Source: Flammeovirgaceae bacterium UBA4465
GTDB lineage: Bacteria; Bacteroidota; Bacteroidia; Cytophagales; Cyclobacteriaceae
Reading direction: 5' to 3'
Assembly: GCA_905182375.1 (NCBI GenBank)
Contig: CAJJBF010000007.1
Coordinates: 1-64,000 of the forward strand
Length of the DNA: 64,000 bases
A program made the translations under genes and the position numbers. Positions 1-9,416 of the stretch are shown here, piece by piece (position 1 is the stretch's first letter; each line of letters opens with the position of its first letter). The notes under the pieces were generated by a model. The model searched no databases, was not told the DNA's origin, and saw only the letters and a list, made by a program, of their open reading frames with translations.

Positions 1-1
1 C

Positions 2-742
2 ATGAAACAAATAATTTTCGCATTAATAACTACGCTATTTTTAACCACAGCACAATCGCAAGTAATCCAGCAGCGACGCTTGGATGTTGAATCTTCAGAT
101 GTAGCAAAATTTGAGGCCGCAGTAGCTAAGAAAAATCAGCTATATAATAGTAAAGACGATCAACCTAGGTGGGTAACTTTTCAAATTTTGACAGGTCCAA
201 ATGCCTATAACTATGTCAGAATGCAAATTGCTGAATCATTGGCTGAATTTGACGAAGTAGATCAGGAGGGTAATGATTTTTGGCAAAAAACCGTAGGTCC
301 TCTTCATACCTCCGTAGGGAATAGAATTTGGTGGGCAAATGCCGAGATGACATATAACCCTGAAGTGCAAAATAAGTTCAATCATAGAAGAATAATATAT
401 TATAATGTTAAGGATGAGGGATTAGATGACTTTTGGAGATACCGTGAAAGAGCAAAAAAGATATGGACTGAAATGGCTATGGAAAATAGAGTCGGTGTGA
501 TGAACTGCATGTCTGGATGTGATGGGAATTGGGTTCAAGTGAGATTTCATCATAAGGACTTCACCAGTGAAGCGCAATCTTGGGAGAGAATGCCAGATTT
601 TGCAAAAAAGTACAATGAGATGTTTGGGGAAGGGTCTCTTGAAGAAGATCAAGATCGGCTTAGGGCTTCTTTAATGCCAGATGGCAGAAGAATACGTCAT
701 TATAAGAGATTACCAGAACTTTTTTTTAAATCTAGAAGCTAA
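2..742 (+). CDS. secreted protein of unknown function
   Basis: A 246-residue protein with a clear Sec signal peptide (hydrophobic stretch around residues 3-17, likely cleavage after TAQSQ). I do not recognise a named family. It is rich in Trp, Tyr and Arg and seems to consist of two similar halves of about 100 residues, each starting with a beta-strand-like stretch (WVTFQILTG; RRIIYYNV) followed by a long helix. That pattern would fit a tandem dimeric alpha/beta-barrel (ABM-like) fold. Two other secreted proteins in the window (7692-8363 and 37825-38537) have the same size and layout. The ATG lies one base from the window edge, so its promoter is not visible. Confident that it is a gene; function unknown. 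Confidence 0.75.
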   Translation: MKQIIFALITTLFLTTAQSQVIQQRRLDVESSDVAKFEAAVAKKNQLYNSKDDQPRWVTFQILTGPNAYNYVRMQIAESLAEFDEVDQEGNDFWQKTVGPLHTSVGNRIWWANAEMTYNPEVQNKFNHRRIIYYNVKDEGLDDFWRYRERAKKIWTEMAMENRVGVMNCMSGCDGNWVQVRFHHKDFTSEAQSWERMPDFAKKYNEMFGEGSLEEDQDRLRASLMPDGRRIRHYKRLPELFFKSRS

Positions 743-910
743 TTTATTAGTCTTTATATAAACATGTTCACTTTCTTTGATAGCGTCTGTTTTATCAAAA
801 AAAATATCCCCATATAAATTAGAGTCTTATTCATATTCGCTGAAATAAGTTGTATTAGGTTATTCATCCTTCTCAATTGTTTATTAGTGATTAGATCTTA
901 TTTTTACAGT

Positions 911-1531
911 ATGGTAGTTCCGTTCTTCAATGGTGTATTTTTTGGTCTCATGTTAATTTTTGTTTTTGGCCCAACTTTTTTTGCATTAATTCAGACAAGT
1001 ATCCAGCAAGGGGTCAAGCGCAGTTTACTTTTCGTATTAGGGGCTTTTTTTATTGATTTTTTATTCGTTAGCGTTTCACTCTACGGATTATCAGACTTAT
1101 TGAATAATCCCGATACAGTAGAGGTTAGAAATGGGATCGCCATGATTGCTATGTTTGGTGCCGGGGTATACTACTGGTTCAAGACGCCTTATCATCCAGA
1201 TAAAAAAACGATAATTTCTCCGTTGAATGCTTCTTTTAAATACCTTTTTAAAGGAATGATTATCAACTTATTAAATCCATTTTTATTGGTCTTTTGGATT
1301 TCTCTTATCTCGGTGGTAGAAGCCAATTACAATTATGATGATAAAGGTAATAGGTATTTCTTTTTGGGTGTATTGACGATTTCCTTGATCCTTGATATCT
1401 CCAAGTCTTTATTGGCGCAAAAATTAAAGGACTTGATCCAACCCAAAGTCATCGCCAGTGTAAATAAAATTTTGAGCATCGTGATGTTATTGTTCAGCCT
1501 TCGCATAGGTTATGCCCTTATAACGTCATGA
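911..1531 (+). CDS. LysE family translocator
   Basis: About 206 residues and strongly hydrophobic, with roughly six predicted membrane helices. The N-terminal pattern (FFNGVFFGLMLIFVFGPTFF, with the conserved Gly-Pro at the end of the first helix) is typical of the LysE/RhtB superfamily of inner-membrane exporters of amino acids or related metabolites. An in-frame GTG at 887 would add eight residues, but the ATG at 911 places the first helix where the family has it, so I prefer it. The gene is convergent with the DinB-like gene, with stop codons directly adjacent at 1531/1532. The substrate cannot be told from sequence. Confidence 0.8.
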   Translation: MVVPFFNGVFFGLMLIFVFGPTFFALIQTSIQQGVKRSLLFVLGAFFIDFLFVSVSLYGLSDLLNNPDTVEVRNGIAMIAMFGAGVYYWFKTPYHPDKKTIISPLNASFKYLFKGMIINLLNPFLLVFWISLISVVEANYNYDDKGNRYFFLGVLTISLILDISKSLLAQKLKDLIQPKVIASVNKILSIVMLLFSLRIGYALITS

Positions 1532-1978
1532 TTAAGGCTTATCCAGTAGCCTCCTGTGGTAATTGATCTGACCGAGATGATAGTTCAAATGGCTCAATAG
1601 ATGAAAAAGAAAATATTGAACCGTCATTTCATAACCCAAAACTTCGATGGGATATTTCAGCTGCATTTTGGTAGTGTCTAATTGGTCGAAAGCGAGGTTG
1701 ATGGCTTCTTTAGTGGTTGCAATTTCGAGACTCAAGGCCGCTTTAGAGAGGTGCGGTGTGCTGAACTCTGCTTCTCGATCTCTGATATAGCCCGTTTTCC
1801 CAAGGATATGCCCTATGAAATGTTTCAGGTTACCGGTCATATGCTTGCATAGATTTCCTGCAGAATTTAAAATCTCTTTATCAATGAGCCAGAGGGAAGA
1901 CTCATGGCGATAGGCATTGATTTCTTTTTCTAGTTTGCCCAAATCTCTTAGAAACAACTTACGTAAATCTTCTTTCAT
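1532..1978 (-). CDS. DinB-superfamily protein (DUF1572-like)
   Basis: A 148-residue, mostly helical protein. It has the DinB/YfiT three-histidine arrangement: one His in the second helix (CKHMTGNLKH, about residue 46) and an HLNYHLGQ motif near the C-terminus (His130 and His134), the expected divalent-metal ligands. DinB-fold proteins include thiol-dependent transferases and many uncharacterised stress-related proteins, so the reaction is unknown. It follows BatA on the same strand after about 50 bases and may be co-transcribed with the Bat genes, though it has no known part in that system. Confidence 0.75.
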   Translation of the reverse strand: MKEDLRKLFLRDLGKLEKEINAYRHESSLWLIDKEILNSAGNLCKHMTGNLKHFIGHILGKTGYIRDREAEFSTPHLSKAALSLEIATTKEAINLAFDQLDTTKMQLKYPIEVLGYEMTVQYFLFHLLSHLNYHLGQINYHRRLLDKP

Positions 1979-2029
1979 TTTTTATGGGTTATCAGTGAGT
2001 ATTTCATTTGATACGATCGATGGTCCTGA

Positions 2030-3073
2030 TCAATCCAAAAGTAGATTGGACAGGAAGGTGGTTTTTAAAAACAACCAAAAAAGGAATAATGCGATCGCCC
2101 ATTGCAGGTAAATATAATAATAATCTAGGGTGTCTTTATATCTTGTTTCTTTGATTTCTGCTTTTTCCAACTGATCGATTTGATTAAATACAGCTTCCAA
2201 AGCAGCTTTATCTGAGACACGATAGAATTTACCATTACCAATTTTGGCAATTTCTCTGAGATTAGTTTCGTCCAAGGTATTCTCCACGTAGCGGGGACGT
2301 CCAAAAAAATCTTGCCCAAAAGGAACTTTACCTTCCTTGCCTATCGCAATAGAATAAATGGTGATATTGTAGGCGGCGGCCAATTTAGCAGCGGTAATGG
2401 GGTCTATATTGCCTGCGGTATTGTCTCCATCGGACAATAGGATCATCACTTTGGATTCAGATTCAGATTCTCTTAGCCGATTGGTACCCACGGCTAGCGC
2501 ACTGCCTATGGCCGTTCCTCGATTTTCGATTAAACTGAAGTCAATACCGTCTATATAAGTGTTTAAAAGCTCATAATCGGTCGTCAAGGGGGATCTCGAA
2601 TAGGCATCTCCAGAGAAAACAACTAGTCCAATCCGATCTTGAAACCGGCCCTTAACAAAATTCCTAGCTACTTCTTTTGCCGACTCCAATCTGTTGGGTT
2701 GAAAGTCTTGAATTTGCATGGATTCTGATATGTCAATTACCATCATGATATCAATGCCTTCGCTCCATTGTTCGATTTGCTCATCGGTTGTTTGAGGGCG
2801 TGCCAATGCCAAGATGACCAATGCCATGACGGCGGACATGATGATGGGGGGAATGAATCTTAAAAAACTGAGGGCATCGTTTTTGACGTTTTCTTTGTTC
2901 AAGGCGATTGGTAATTTTTGGTTGTAAAATCTCCGCATGAGCCATCGAAATAAAAAAATCAAGGGAATTAAAATTAGGGCATACAGCCAAAGGGCATTTT
3001 GCCAATCAAAAGTTTCTAAACGATTTTTAGTGAACCAATAAGAAGAAAACCATGTGATTTGATTATTTTCCAT
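2030..3073 (-). CDS. batA: BatA-like VWA-domain membrane protein
   Basis: 347 residues. Membrane helices lie near residues 27-45, 72-92 and at the C-terminus (about 320-342), with a von Willebrand factor A domain between. The metal-binding MIDAS motif is visible as DISES (Asp114, Ser116, Ser118) after the strand IDIMMVI. This matches BatA/BatB of the Bacteroides aerotolerance (Bat) locus, inner-membrane proteins with a periplasmic VWA domain. It is the third gene of a DUF58 - membrane protein - BatA run, and its start overlaps the preceding gene by 11 bases, suggesting coupled translation. BatB, BatC, BatD and MoxR are not next to it, which is unusual. Confidence 0.88.
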   Translation of the reverse strand: MENNQITWFSSYWFTKNRLETFDWQNALWLYALILIPLIFLFRWLMRRFYNQKLPIALNKENVKNDALSFLRFIPPIIMSAVMALVILALARPQTTDEQIEQWSEGIDIMMVIDISESMQIQDFQPNRLESAKEVARNFVKGRFQDRIGLVVFSGDAYSRSPLTTDYELLNTYIDGIDFSLIENRGTAIGSALAVGTNRLRESESESKVMILLSDGDNTAGNIDPITAAKLAAAYNITIYSIAIGKEGKVPFGQDFFGRPRYVENTLDETNLREIAKIGNGKFYRVSDKAALEAVFNQIDQLEKAEIKETRYKDTLDYYYIYLQWAIALFLFWLFLKTTFLSNLLLD

Positions 3074-3965
3074 TTTTAATATCTTCGATTTTCATATGAA
3101 ACCTATGTTGTGTGAAATCTTCTATATCTTGAAAACTTTTATAGAGTTCGGGATCTCTATGGTTGCCATAAACGTTTTTATCAATATTCCGGAGGGCTTC
3201 TTTCAGCTCTGAGGTAAACTCCAGCGCCAAGATTTCTTTGGTAGTTAGTTTGCTGAAAGGTTGCAATTCTATCCTTTCAAGATAATTTTTCCACTGCGTG
3301 AGGCTTTGTGCAGCTCGCTCTCGGTCTACGCTTTCCTTAAGGACATTAATGGATTGACTGATGAAATTTGAAAAGAGACCATATTCTTTTTTGAGTCTCC
3401 TGATGGTAAAATAATTTCTTATTTTTTGCCCAAAAATAAAGAAAATCATCAAGGAAATGACCGACAATATCCCTACAATAATCCACATTAAGGGATAATT
3501 GAACAGTCGGGCTACGGGATTGTATTGTGTGTTCTGAATCAATTGAGTGGTGTCACTGACCTGTCGCAGGGGCACCAGTTCTTCGAAAAATAGGGAATCC
3601 AGAGGGGTCGTCAAAACAATAGAATCATTGGATTGAACTACAAAGACCGGTAATTGCAGTTTTTGAATCAGATCGATCTCAAAAGACTGAAAGCCATAGA
3701 CGACAGAATCAAAAGCATTGTCGTTTCTTAATTCGGTCTCTACGAAAAACTTATCGGCATATTCAAAAGGGCTGAAATTATAGTTGCTATCGGCAAAAAG
3801 GACTTCGATTTCCATAGGGTATTCGGCTGTGACCCAATAATGAACGGTGCTTCCCAATTGGAGACTGTCTTCAATGAAACCTCCATTGATTTTAATTTCT
3901 TGGCTCTGTACCAGCAGCACGGAAAGCATCAATAATGAGATGAAGATATGACGTTTATCGGGCAC
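3063..3965 (-). CDS. Bat-locus membrane protein (BatD/DUF4381-like position)
   Basis: About 300 residues from a GTG at 3965. That start gives a good signal peptide (IFISLLMLSVLLVQSQ) and an 11-base overlap with the end of the DUF58 gene. Reading from an upstream ATG (4070) would bury 35 residues of unlikely sequence in the DUF58 gene, so I reject it. After the signal peptide comes an extracytoplasmic beta-rich part, then one membrane helix (PLMWIIVGILSVISLMIFF) and a basic, helical cytoplasmic tail. In Bacteroidota Bat loci a protein of this layout sits between DUF58 and BatA. Its role is undefined, probably assembly or support of the VWA complex. Confidence 0.75.
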   Translation of the reverse strand: MPDKRHIFISLLMLSVLLVQSQEIKINGGFIEDSLQLGSTVHYWVTAEYPMEIEVLFADSNYNFSPFEYADKFFVETELRNDNAFDSVVYGFQSFEIDLIQKLQLPVFVVQSNDSIVLTTPLDSLFFEELVPLRQVSDTTQLIQNTQYNPVARLFNYPLMWIIVGILSVISLMIFFIFGQKIRNYFTIRRLKKEYGLFSNFISQSINVLKESVDRERAAQSLTQWKNYLERIELQPFSKLTTKEILALEFTSELKEALRNIDKNVYGNHRDPELYKSFQDIEDFTQHRFHMKIEDIKNGK

Positions 3966-4842
3966 GTTGAGATGATTTTTTTTTGTTTCTACGAGTAAAT
4001 AATTTAAGTAGGCCTGGAACGTAGTCTTCTTCGGTTGAAATATGGGTATAATTGGCATCATTACGTGCACAAAAGCGTTCCAAATTAGCAGTATTTGTCT
4101 GGTGAGTTTGATCCATTATTTTTCTAAACTTAGCCGACGAACTGTTGATCCAAATGTTTTGCTGAGATTCATTTTCGTAGATCGGTACAATGCCCACCTT
4201 AGGAAATTGGGCTTCTCTTGGATGATAGAGTTGAATCGCGATGAGATCGTGTTTACGCGCCATACCTTTAAGGCTCTGCAGGTAGCCGTCATCTATAAAA
4301 TCCGAAATAACAAAAATGACACTTCGTCTTTTGAGTATATTGAGTAGGTATTTAATCCCTTTATTTAAGTCTGTTTTTTTTGATTTGGGTATCAGTTTGA
4401 ACAATGAATTGATGATTTCATAGGAATGTTTTATGCCTTTGGCAGGCTTAATGTAACTTTCTACTTCATCCGAATAGCACATGAGACCTACCTGACTGTT
4501 TTCTTTGATGGCAGAGATAGACAGTAGGGCGGTTAATTCCTTACCAACGTTTATTTTTTGATTTCCTTTTTTTCCTATTTCCTGTGAAGCCGAGACATCC
4601 AACATGAAAAAGACCGTTTGTTCTTTTTCCTCTTTGAAGGTTTTAATAAAGGTTCCTTGACCTTTTGCCGTCACATTCCAGTCGATCGATCGGATGTCAT
4701 CTCCATATTGATACGTCCTCACATCATCAAACTCAAGACCTGATCCTTTAAATATAGATTTAAAATCACCTTGCATTTGAGAGTTAATTGCTTTTCGCAC
4801 TCTTATCTCATATTTTCGTAACTTCTTGAGGATTTCCTTCAT
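3955..4842 (-). CDS. DUF58 domain-containing protein
   Basis: 295 residues. The DUF58 hallmark is clear: SGLEFDDVRTYQYGDDIRSI followed by DWNVTAKGQG at residues about 30-65, then a VWA-like core with a DxSxS-type motif (MLDVSAS). DUF58 proteins accompany MoxR AAA+ ATPases and VWA proteins in chaperone-like systems. Here the gene heads a three-gene run with the membrane protein and BatA. The expected upstream moxR is absent: the next gene upstream (4888) is divergent. The start ATG at 4842 is only 45 bases from that divergent start, so both promoters must share this short spacer. Confidence 0.9.
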   Translation of the reverse strand: MKEILKKLRKYEIRVRKAINSQMQGDFKSIFKGSGLEFDDVRTYQYGDDIRSIDWNVTAKGQGTFIKTFKEEKEQTVFFMLDVSASQEIGKKGNQKINVGKELTALLSISAIKENSQVGLMCYSDEVESYIKPAKGIKHSYEIINSLFKLIPKSKKTDLNKGIKYLLNILKRRSVIFVISDFIDDGYLQSLKGMARKHDLIAIQLYHPREAQFPKVGIVPIYENESQQNIWINSSSAKFRKIMDQTHQTNTANLERFCARNDANYTHISTEEDYVPGLLKLFTRRNKKKSSQRAR

Positions 4843-4887
4843 GTACCCTAATTTAGTGGCAAAACTATATACATTAATGTTTATCTA

Positions 4888-5226
4888 ATGCGTCGATCTT
4901 CTTATTTCATTATTTGCATCATCATCGGTTGTAATACCCCTGATCAGACTCCTGATACCTTGCTCAACGAGTTAGTCATGAGTAATATTTTACTTGATGT
5001 CCATCTTTTGGAATCAAAAATAAATACTCTCGGAAAAAAAGGAGATACTTCTTTTCAAATTTATGATCATTTTGAAAAATTAATTTTAGAAAAACATGGT
5101 GTAGACTCTTTGGTGTATACTCAAAACTTAGCTTATTATTTGGAGCACCCCAGCTTACTTGAAAAGGTATATACGGCCATCATAGATAGTCTTGTGCTTA
5201 GAGAGAGTACCAAAAGGATCGATTAG
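4888..5226 (+). CDS. DUF4296 lipoprotein
   Basis: 112 residues, with a lipoprotein signal: a short basic N-terminus (MRRSS), a hydrophobic stretch and a lipobox-like IIIGC with the Cys at about residue 15. The remainder (LLNELVMSNILLDVHLLESK, then helices ending YTAIIDSLV) is the pattern of DUF4296, a small Bacteroidota-specific lipoprotein family of unknown function. Its TAG stop overlaps the GTG start of mutS2 by one base, so the two are translationally linked. I know no functional tie between them. Confidence 0.8.
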   Translation: MRRSSYFIICIIIGCNTPDQTPDTLLNELVMSNILLDVHLLESKINTLGKKGDTSFQIYDHFEKLILEKHGVDSLVYTQNLAYYLEHPSLLEKVYTAIIDSLVLRESTKRID

Positions 5227-7598
5227 TGCGCATTTACCCAACTCAAATTGAGCAAAAATTAGAAGTTGATCAGATACGAGATTTGATTAAAGGTTATTGT
5301 CAGATGCCTGTTTCAGGAGCATTGGTGATGTCGATATCACCATCAGTTGATTATGATGAGATCAGGCAAAGATTAATGCAGACTTCAGACTATATCAAAA
5401 TCACGGAAAACGATGCAGGCTATCCAAAAGGGGGTTTAGAAGATATTAAACCGCTTTTGATTAAAATTAAACTGAAAGGCAGCTATCTAGGTGCCGATGA
5501 TTTTTTCTTATTAAGCAAAGGCAATAGAATTTTAAGTCAGTGGCAGCAATTTCTTTCTAAGAACAAGGAATCCTATACTTGGCTGTCCAAACTCGCCGGT
5601 GATCTCAAGGTAGATCAGGCCTTGTCGGATAAGATAGACGAAGTGATCGATGAGCAAGGGGAAGTACGGGACAGTGCCAGTCCAGCACTCATGAAAATCC
5701 GCCGTGACATCGTCAAATCTGAGCAAAAGGTACGTAAATCCATTAAAACCATCTTTGACCAAGTCAAAAAAGATCATTTGACAGATGAGAGTGGGGAAAT
5801 CACCATCAGAGAAGGTCGGTTAGTGATTCCGGTTAAAGCAGAATTCAAACGAAAAGTAGCAGGATTTATCCATGACGAATCCGCTACTGGACAAACTGTT
5901 TTCATGGAACCTACCCAAGTACTCGAATTGAATAATATGGTTCGTGAGCTCGGCTATCAAGAGCAACGCGAGGTACACAGGGTTTTGACTCAATTGAGTG
6001 ATCGGGTCAGAATAAATTTAAGTGAGTTAGAAAAAGGTGCTGATTTTCTACCGAAACTAGATTTCATAAAAGCGAAGGCTAAGTTTGCTTATCAATTTGG
6101 CGCCTGTATTCCAATACTCAAAAAAACATCAGGTATAGAATTGATTAAGGCAGTACATCCATTGCTTTGGAAGGTCAATCAAGAGCAGCAGAAAGCAGTG
6201 GCACCTTTAAACCTTCATTTGTCCCATCAAGAGCATAGGTTTTTAATTATTTCTGGTCCCAACGCGGGAGGTAAGTCGGTCGCCATGAAGACTGTAGGTT
6301 TGCTCCAATATATGCTCCAATGTGGGTTTCCAGTGACGGTAGATCCCGCGTCTACTTTTGGTGTCTTTGATCAAATATTTATTGATATTGGAGATTCACA
6401 GTCTCTAGAAAATGACTTAAGTACCTACAGCAGTCGACTAACGGCCATGAAATATTTCAGTGAATGGGCGGACAGAAAATCCTTGATATTGATGGATGAA
6501 TTTGGTACTGGTACAGAGCCTCAATTTGGTGGTGCCATTGCCGAGGCATTGCTGAATAGACTCGTTCATCAACAGTCATATGGGGTCATTACTACACATT
6601 ATGCCAATATCAAAAAATATGCAGATCATGCCAAGGGTATGGTCAATGGTGCAATGCGCTATGATACCGATCATTTGGTTCCACTCTATGAGTTGGAAAT
6701 AGGAAAGCCCGGTAGCTCCTTTGCTTTGGAAATCGCACGAAAAATCGGTTTGAATAATGATTTAATCGCATACGCAAAGAGCAAAATAGGAGTCAGTCAG
6801 GTAGATTATGACAAAATGTTGACCGAATTGCAAGGAGATAAGGCTAAATATGAGAAGCTTAATCAAGACTTAATCCAAAAGGAGGCTCAGTTGAAGCAAT
6901 TGCGCAAAGATTATTTGTCTTTGAAGGAGATGTTGGAATCGGATAAAAAGCGAATCATCCGCGAATCAAAGTTAGAAGCCGGTCGGATTTTGGCTGGTGC
7001 CAATAAGGAAATAGAACGGGTCATACGGGACATCAAAGAATCCAATGCAGACAAAGAAAAAACGCGTGCAGGTCGGGAAAGCATCACAGATTTGAAATTG
7101 AAAATGGCCATTACATCTGAAAAAAGAAAGGCTCATTCAGCCGCTTTTAAGGTTGGAGATCAAGTGCGCATCAAAAATCATGAGGGCATAGGTACCTTAC
7201 TACACGTCAAAGGGAAAAAAGCCCAAGTCGTTTTTGGGTCTTTGACCTCTTTTGTTCAACTGGATCGATTAGAAAAAATCTCAGGAGCGGCAGGAAGTAA
7301 AACTCAGAAAAAAAGACGTACCGGAGGTCTTGATTTGGCTCAAAGGCAAGAACATTTCAATAGAGAACTTGATGTGAGGGGAAAGCGACCAGAGGAAGTG
7401 TTAGCCATTTTAGATGCCTTTATGGATGATGCCATTGTCCTGGGCAATGCAAACTTGAAAATCATTCATGGGAAAGGTCATGGTGTACTTCGAGAAGTGA
7501 TCAGAACACATCTTAAAACCTATCGCAATATCGAAACGATGCATGATGAACACCTAGACCGTGGGGGTAGCGGTATCACCTTGGTGACTTTAAAATAA
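5226..7598 (+). CDS. mutS2: MutS2 family ATPase/endonuclease
   Basis: 790 residues, the normal length for MutS2. Order: MutS core/lever helices (about 1-330), ATPase domain with Walker A GPNAGGKS (344-351), Walker B LILMDEFGTGTEPQ (about 420-433) and the THYANIK switch segment, a long coiled coil (about 510-630), then a C-terminal Smr nuclease domain with LDVRGKRPEE and IHGKGHG. MutS2 lacks the mismatch-recognition domain of MutS. It is linked to suppression of recombination and, in Firmicutes, to rescue of collided ribosomes. The GTG start overlaps the stop of the DUF4296 gene by one base; no ATG nearby fits better. Confidence 0.95.
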   Translation: MRIYPTQIEQKLEVDQIRDLIKGYCQMPVSGALVMSISPSVDYDEIRQRLMQTSDYIKITENDAGYPKGGLEDIKPLLIKIKLKGSYLGADDFFLLSKGNRILSQWQQFLSKNKESYTWLSKLAGDLKVDQALSDKIDEVIDEQGEVRDSASPALMKIRRDIVKSEQKVRKSIKTIFDQVKKDHLTDESGEITIREGRLVIPVKAEFKRKVAGFIHDESATGQTVFMEPTQVLELNNMVRELGYQEQREVHRVLTQLSDRVRINLSELEKGADFLPKLDFIKAKAKFAYQFGACIPILKKTSGIELIKAVHPLLWKVNQEQQKAVAPLNLHLSHQEHRFLIISGPNAGGKSVAMKTVGLLQYMLQCGFPVTVDPASTFGVFDQIFIDIGDSQSLENDLSTYSSRLTAMKYFSEWADRKSLILMDEFGTGTEPQFGGAIAEALLNRLVHQQSYGVITTHYANIKKYADHAKGMVNGAMRYDTDHLVPLYELEIGKPGSSFALEIARKIGLNNDLIAYAKSKIGVSQVDYDKMLTELQGDKAKYEKLNQDLIQKEAQLKQLRKDYLSLKEMLESDKKRIIRESKLEAGRILAGANKEIERVIRDIKESNADKEKTRAGRESITDLKLKMAITSEKRKAHSAAFKVGDQVRIKNHEGIGTLLHVKGKKAQVVFGSLTSFVQLDRLEKISGAAGSKTQKKRRTGGLDLAQRQEHFNRELDVRGKRPEEVLAILDAFMDDAIVLGNANLKIIHGKGHGVLREVIRTHLKTYRNIETMHDEHLDRGGSGITLVTLK

Positions 7599-7691
7599 AC
7601 TGAATGGTGACAATATCTGTCCAGCATAGGCTGTCTTTTTTTAAATCAATAAATAATCATAATATTGAGGTGAATTAAACAAACATAAACC

Positions 7692-8363
7692 ATGAAAAAA
7701 AAGGTATTAATTTTTATCGCATTGTTAGCTACGAGCTTTTCTTATGCCCAGAGTATTCGAGTATATAACTGGGATTTTAAAAATGGATCTGAAGCAGAAG
7801 TAGGAAAAATATTTGAACAGTACTTTGATCGAGAGAGAAATTCTGGCTCTGCCATATTACAAAGAGTAAGGTTTTTAGATAATGTTACACATCGTGTCCT
7901 TTTGACGGGAGATCCTGCAAATTGGGGTTCAAAAGAAGAGACCAGCGATGTTGAATGGGATGCGTTTTTGAGGGGGATGTGGATGCATCAGCAATCTAAA
8001 GCACCTGGTTCGTATACAGGAAAATCATTGGCATGGAAAGAAGGAGACCGTGAAAAAAATAATGTCGGACAAATGTGGATCATGAAGGTAGCAGATTCAA
8101 AAAAGTATCTTGCTGCTCATAATAAGTTTGTGGAGCAAACGGCAGATATAATAGGTGATCGTTCGATAGGTTTTGGTAAGTTAAATATGGGTAGGAATGG
8201 GGCTACTCATTATGCGGTATTTTACGGAGATAACTTAAGTGATGTCGAGCTTACCATGGACAAGATAAGAGCATCTAAGGCATACGACGAATTAGTTGAA
8301 AATCGGGGAGAGGCCGAGGTATTGAATAGCTATATGGTCAATACCTTGATGATTTTAGAGTAA
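7692..8363 (+). CDS. secreted protein of unknown function
   Basis: 223 residues starting with a textbook signal peptide (MKKKVLIFIALLATSFSYAQ, cleavage after AQ). No named family recognised. The mature part is Trp-rich and appears to have two similar halves, the second starting at VGQMWIMKVADSKKY. In size and layout it resembles the proteins at 2-742 and 37825-38537. It stands alone: a 93-base gap follows mutS2 and a good terminator hairpin lies just after its stop. Gene call firm, function unknown. Confidence 0.8.
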   Translation: MKKKVLIFIALLATSFSYAQSIRVYNWDFKNGSEAEVGKIFEQYFDRERNSGSAILQRVRFLDNVTHRVLLTGDPANWGSKEETSDVEWDAFLRGMWMHQQSKAPGSYTGKSLAWKEGDREKNNVGQMWIMKVADSKKYLAAHNKFVEQTADIIGDRSIGFGKLNMGRNGATHYAVFYGDNLSDVELTMDKIRASKAYDELVENRGEAEVLNSYMVNTLMILE

Positions 8364-8386
8364 ATATTAATCAACAGCATATAAGG

Positions 8387-8417
8387 AGAGCGGTCACTAT
8401 GGGTCCGCTCTTTTTTT
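8387..8417 (+). terminator. rho-independent terminator
   Basis: A 7-bp stem (agagcgg / ccgctct) with an 11-base loop runs straight into seven T residues. It lies 23 bases after the stop of the secreted-protein gene at 7692-8363 and ends that transcript. Confidence 0.8.
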
Positions 8418-8574
8418 GTCTATCAGCATAAATAAGCATTGTCATGAAAAACTCAATGTTTTTATGATTTTTTCTGAAATCATGGGATATGATTGGATGA
8501 CATCTGATATTTGTACCTGGTTGTTTTTTGTTGTTAACGCAAATGATGTACGTTGCATATAGAATGAATGGATC

Positions 8575-9403
8575 ATGATATTGATAGGTGACGTAGGAGG
8601 GACTCACACCGAATGGATGATATTGGAAAATGGCGTTTCGAGAACATTCAAAACGATTGGAGTGAACTTGGTTCATGAGAAGCTGAGTGAGTTCTTGAGG
8701 AAAGTAAAGAAATCCCTTGAACCTTATAAAGAGGCCGAACAAGTCTACCTGTATTTTGCAGGTTTATTGGATGTGCCGCGTCAGAGAAGAAATGCGCTTA
8801 ATGAAATTAAAAAGAGCTTCCCAAAGGCAAAAATTAATATTGAAAATGATCTTTTAGGTGCGGCAAGAGGTGCTTATCAGACCTCTCCAGGATGGATTGG
8901 GATCTTAGGTACAGGCGCCAATTTTGCGTATTACAATGGTAAGGTGATCACACATAGAATTCCTTCTCTAGGCTATATACTAGGTGATGAGGGGAGTGGT
9001 GCTGCTTTTGGTAAAAAATTATTGGCAGATTTTGCGCGTCAAAAACTGCCTTTAGATTTGGAAAACGAGTTTCGCAAAGCCTATAAACTCGATGAAGCAA
9101 CCTTGATCAGCAAGGTTTATGACCCCGTAGGGTCCAAAGCCTTTTTAGCAAGTTTCAGCTTCTTTTTACATACTCATTTGAGCCATCCCTATTGTCATCA
9201 ATTGGTTTATCAGGCATTTTTAGAGCATTTTAAAGCTGTAGCTGGCAATTATAATCCAGGTACTTTGGTTAGCTATACCGGATCGATTGCGTATCAATTC
9301 AGTACTGTTGCTTGAAGCCGCCGCTGCCTCTGTGGGTATTGCTATTCATTCTATTGTACCAACTCCTATTGAAGGGCTGGCAAATTATCATAAATTATCA
9401 TAA
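8575..9403 (+). CDS. amino-sugar kinase, BadF/BadG type (frameshifted)
   Basis: An ASKHA-fold kinase of about 275 residues. Visible are the phosphate-1 motif GDVGGTHTEW (residues 5-14), ILGTGANFAY and LGDEGSGAAFGKKL, all typical of N-acetylglucosamine/N-acetylmuramic acid kinases of the BadF/BadG/BcrA/BcrD family. The frame closes early at 9315. Removing one T of the pair at 9308-9309 restores the family C-terminus, with a segment like LEAAAASVG and then PIEGLANYH, ending at 9403. It lies 13 bases before murQ, so the likely substrate is MurNAc (MurK-like, as in Tannerella) or GlcNAc from peptidoglycan turnover. The break is probably a sequencing error. Confidence 0.82.
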
Positions 9404-9416
9404 AAGATCAAGGTTA

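Noticed and set aside
7622..7642. Hairpin cagc/gctg plus T run after mutS2
   Set aside because: Only four stem pairs, with two unpaired bases before the T run; too weak to call a terminator.
9312..9416. In-frame N-terminal extension of MurQ that looks hydrophobic, like a signal sequence
   Set aside because: In the neighbouring frame the same bases encode the conserved C-terminus of the sugar kinase once one T is removed, and MurQ proteins start at the following ATG (9417).
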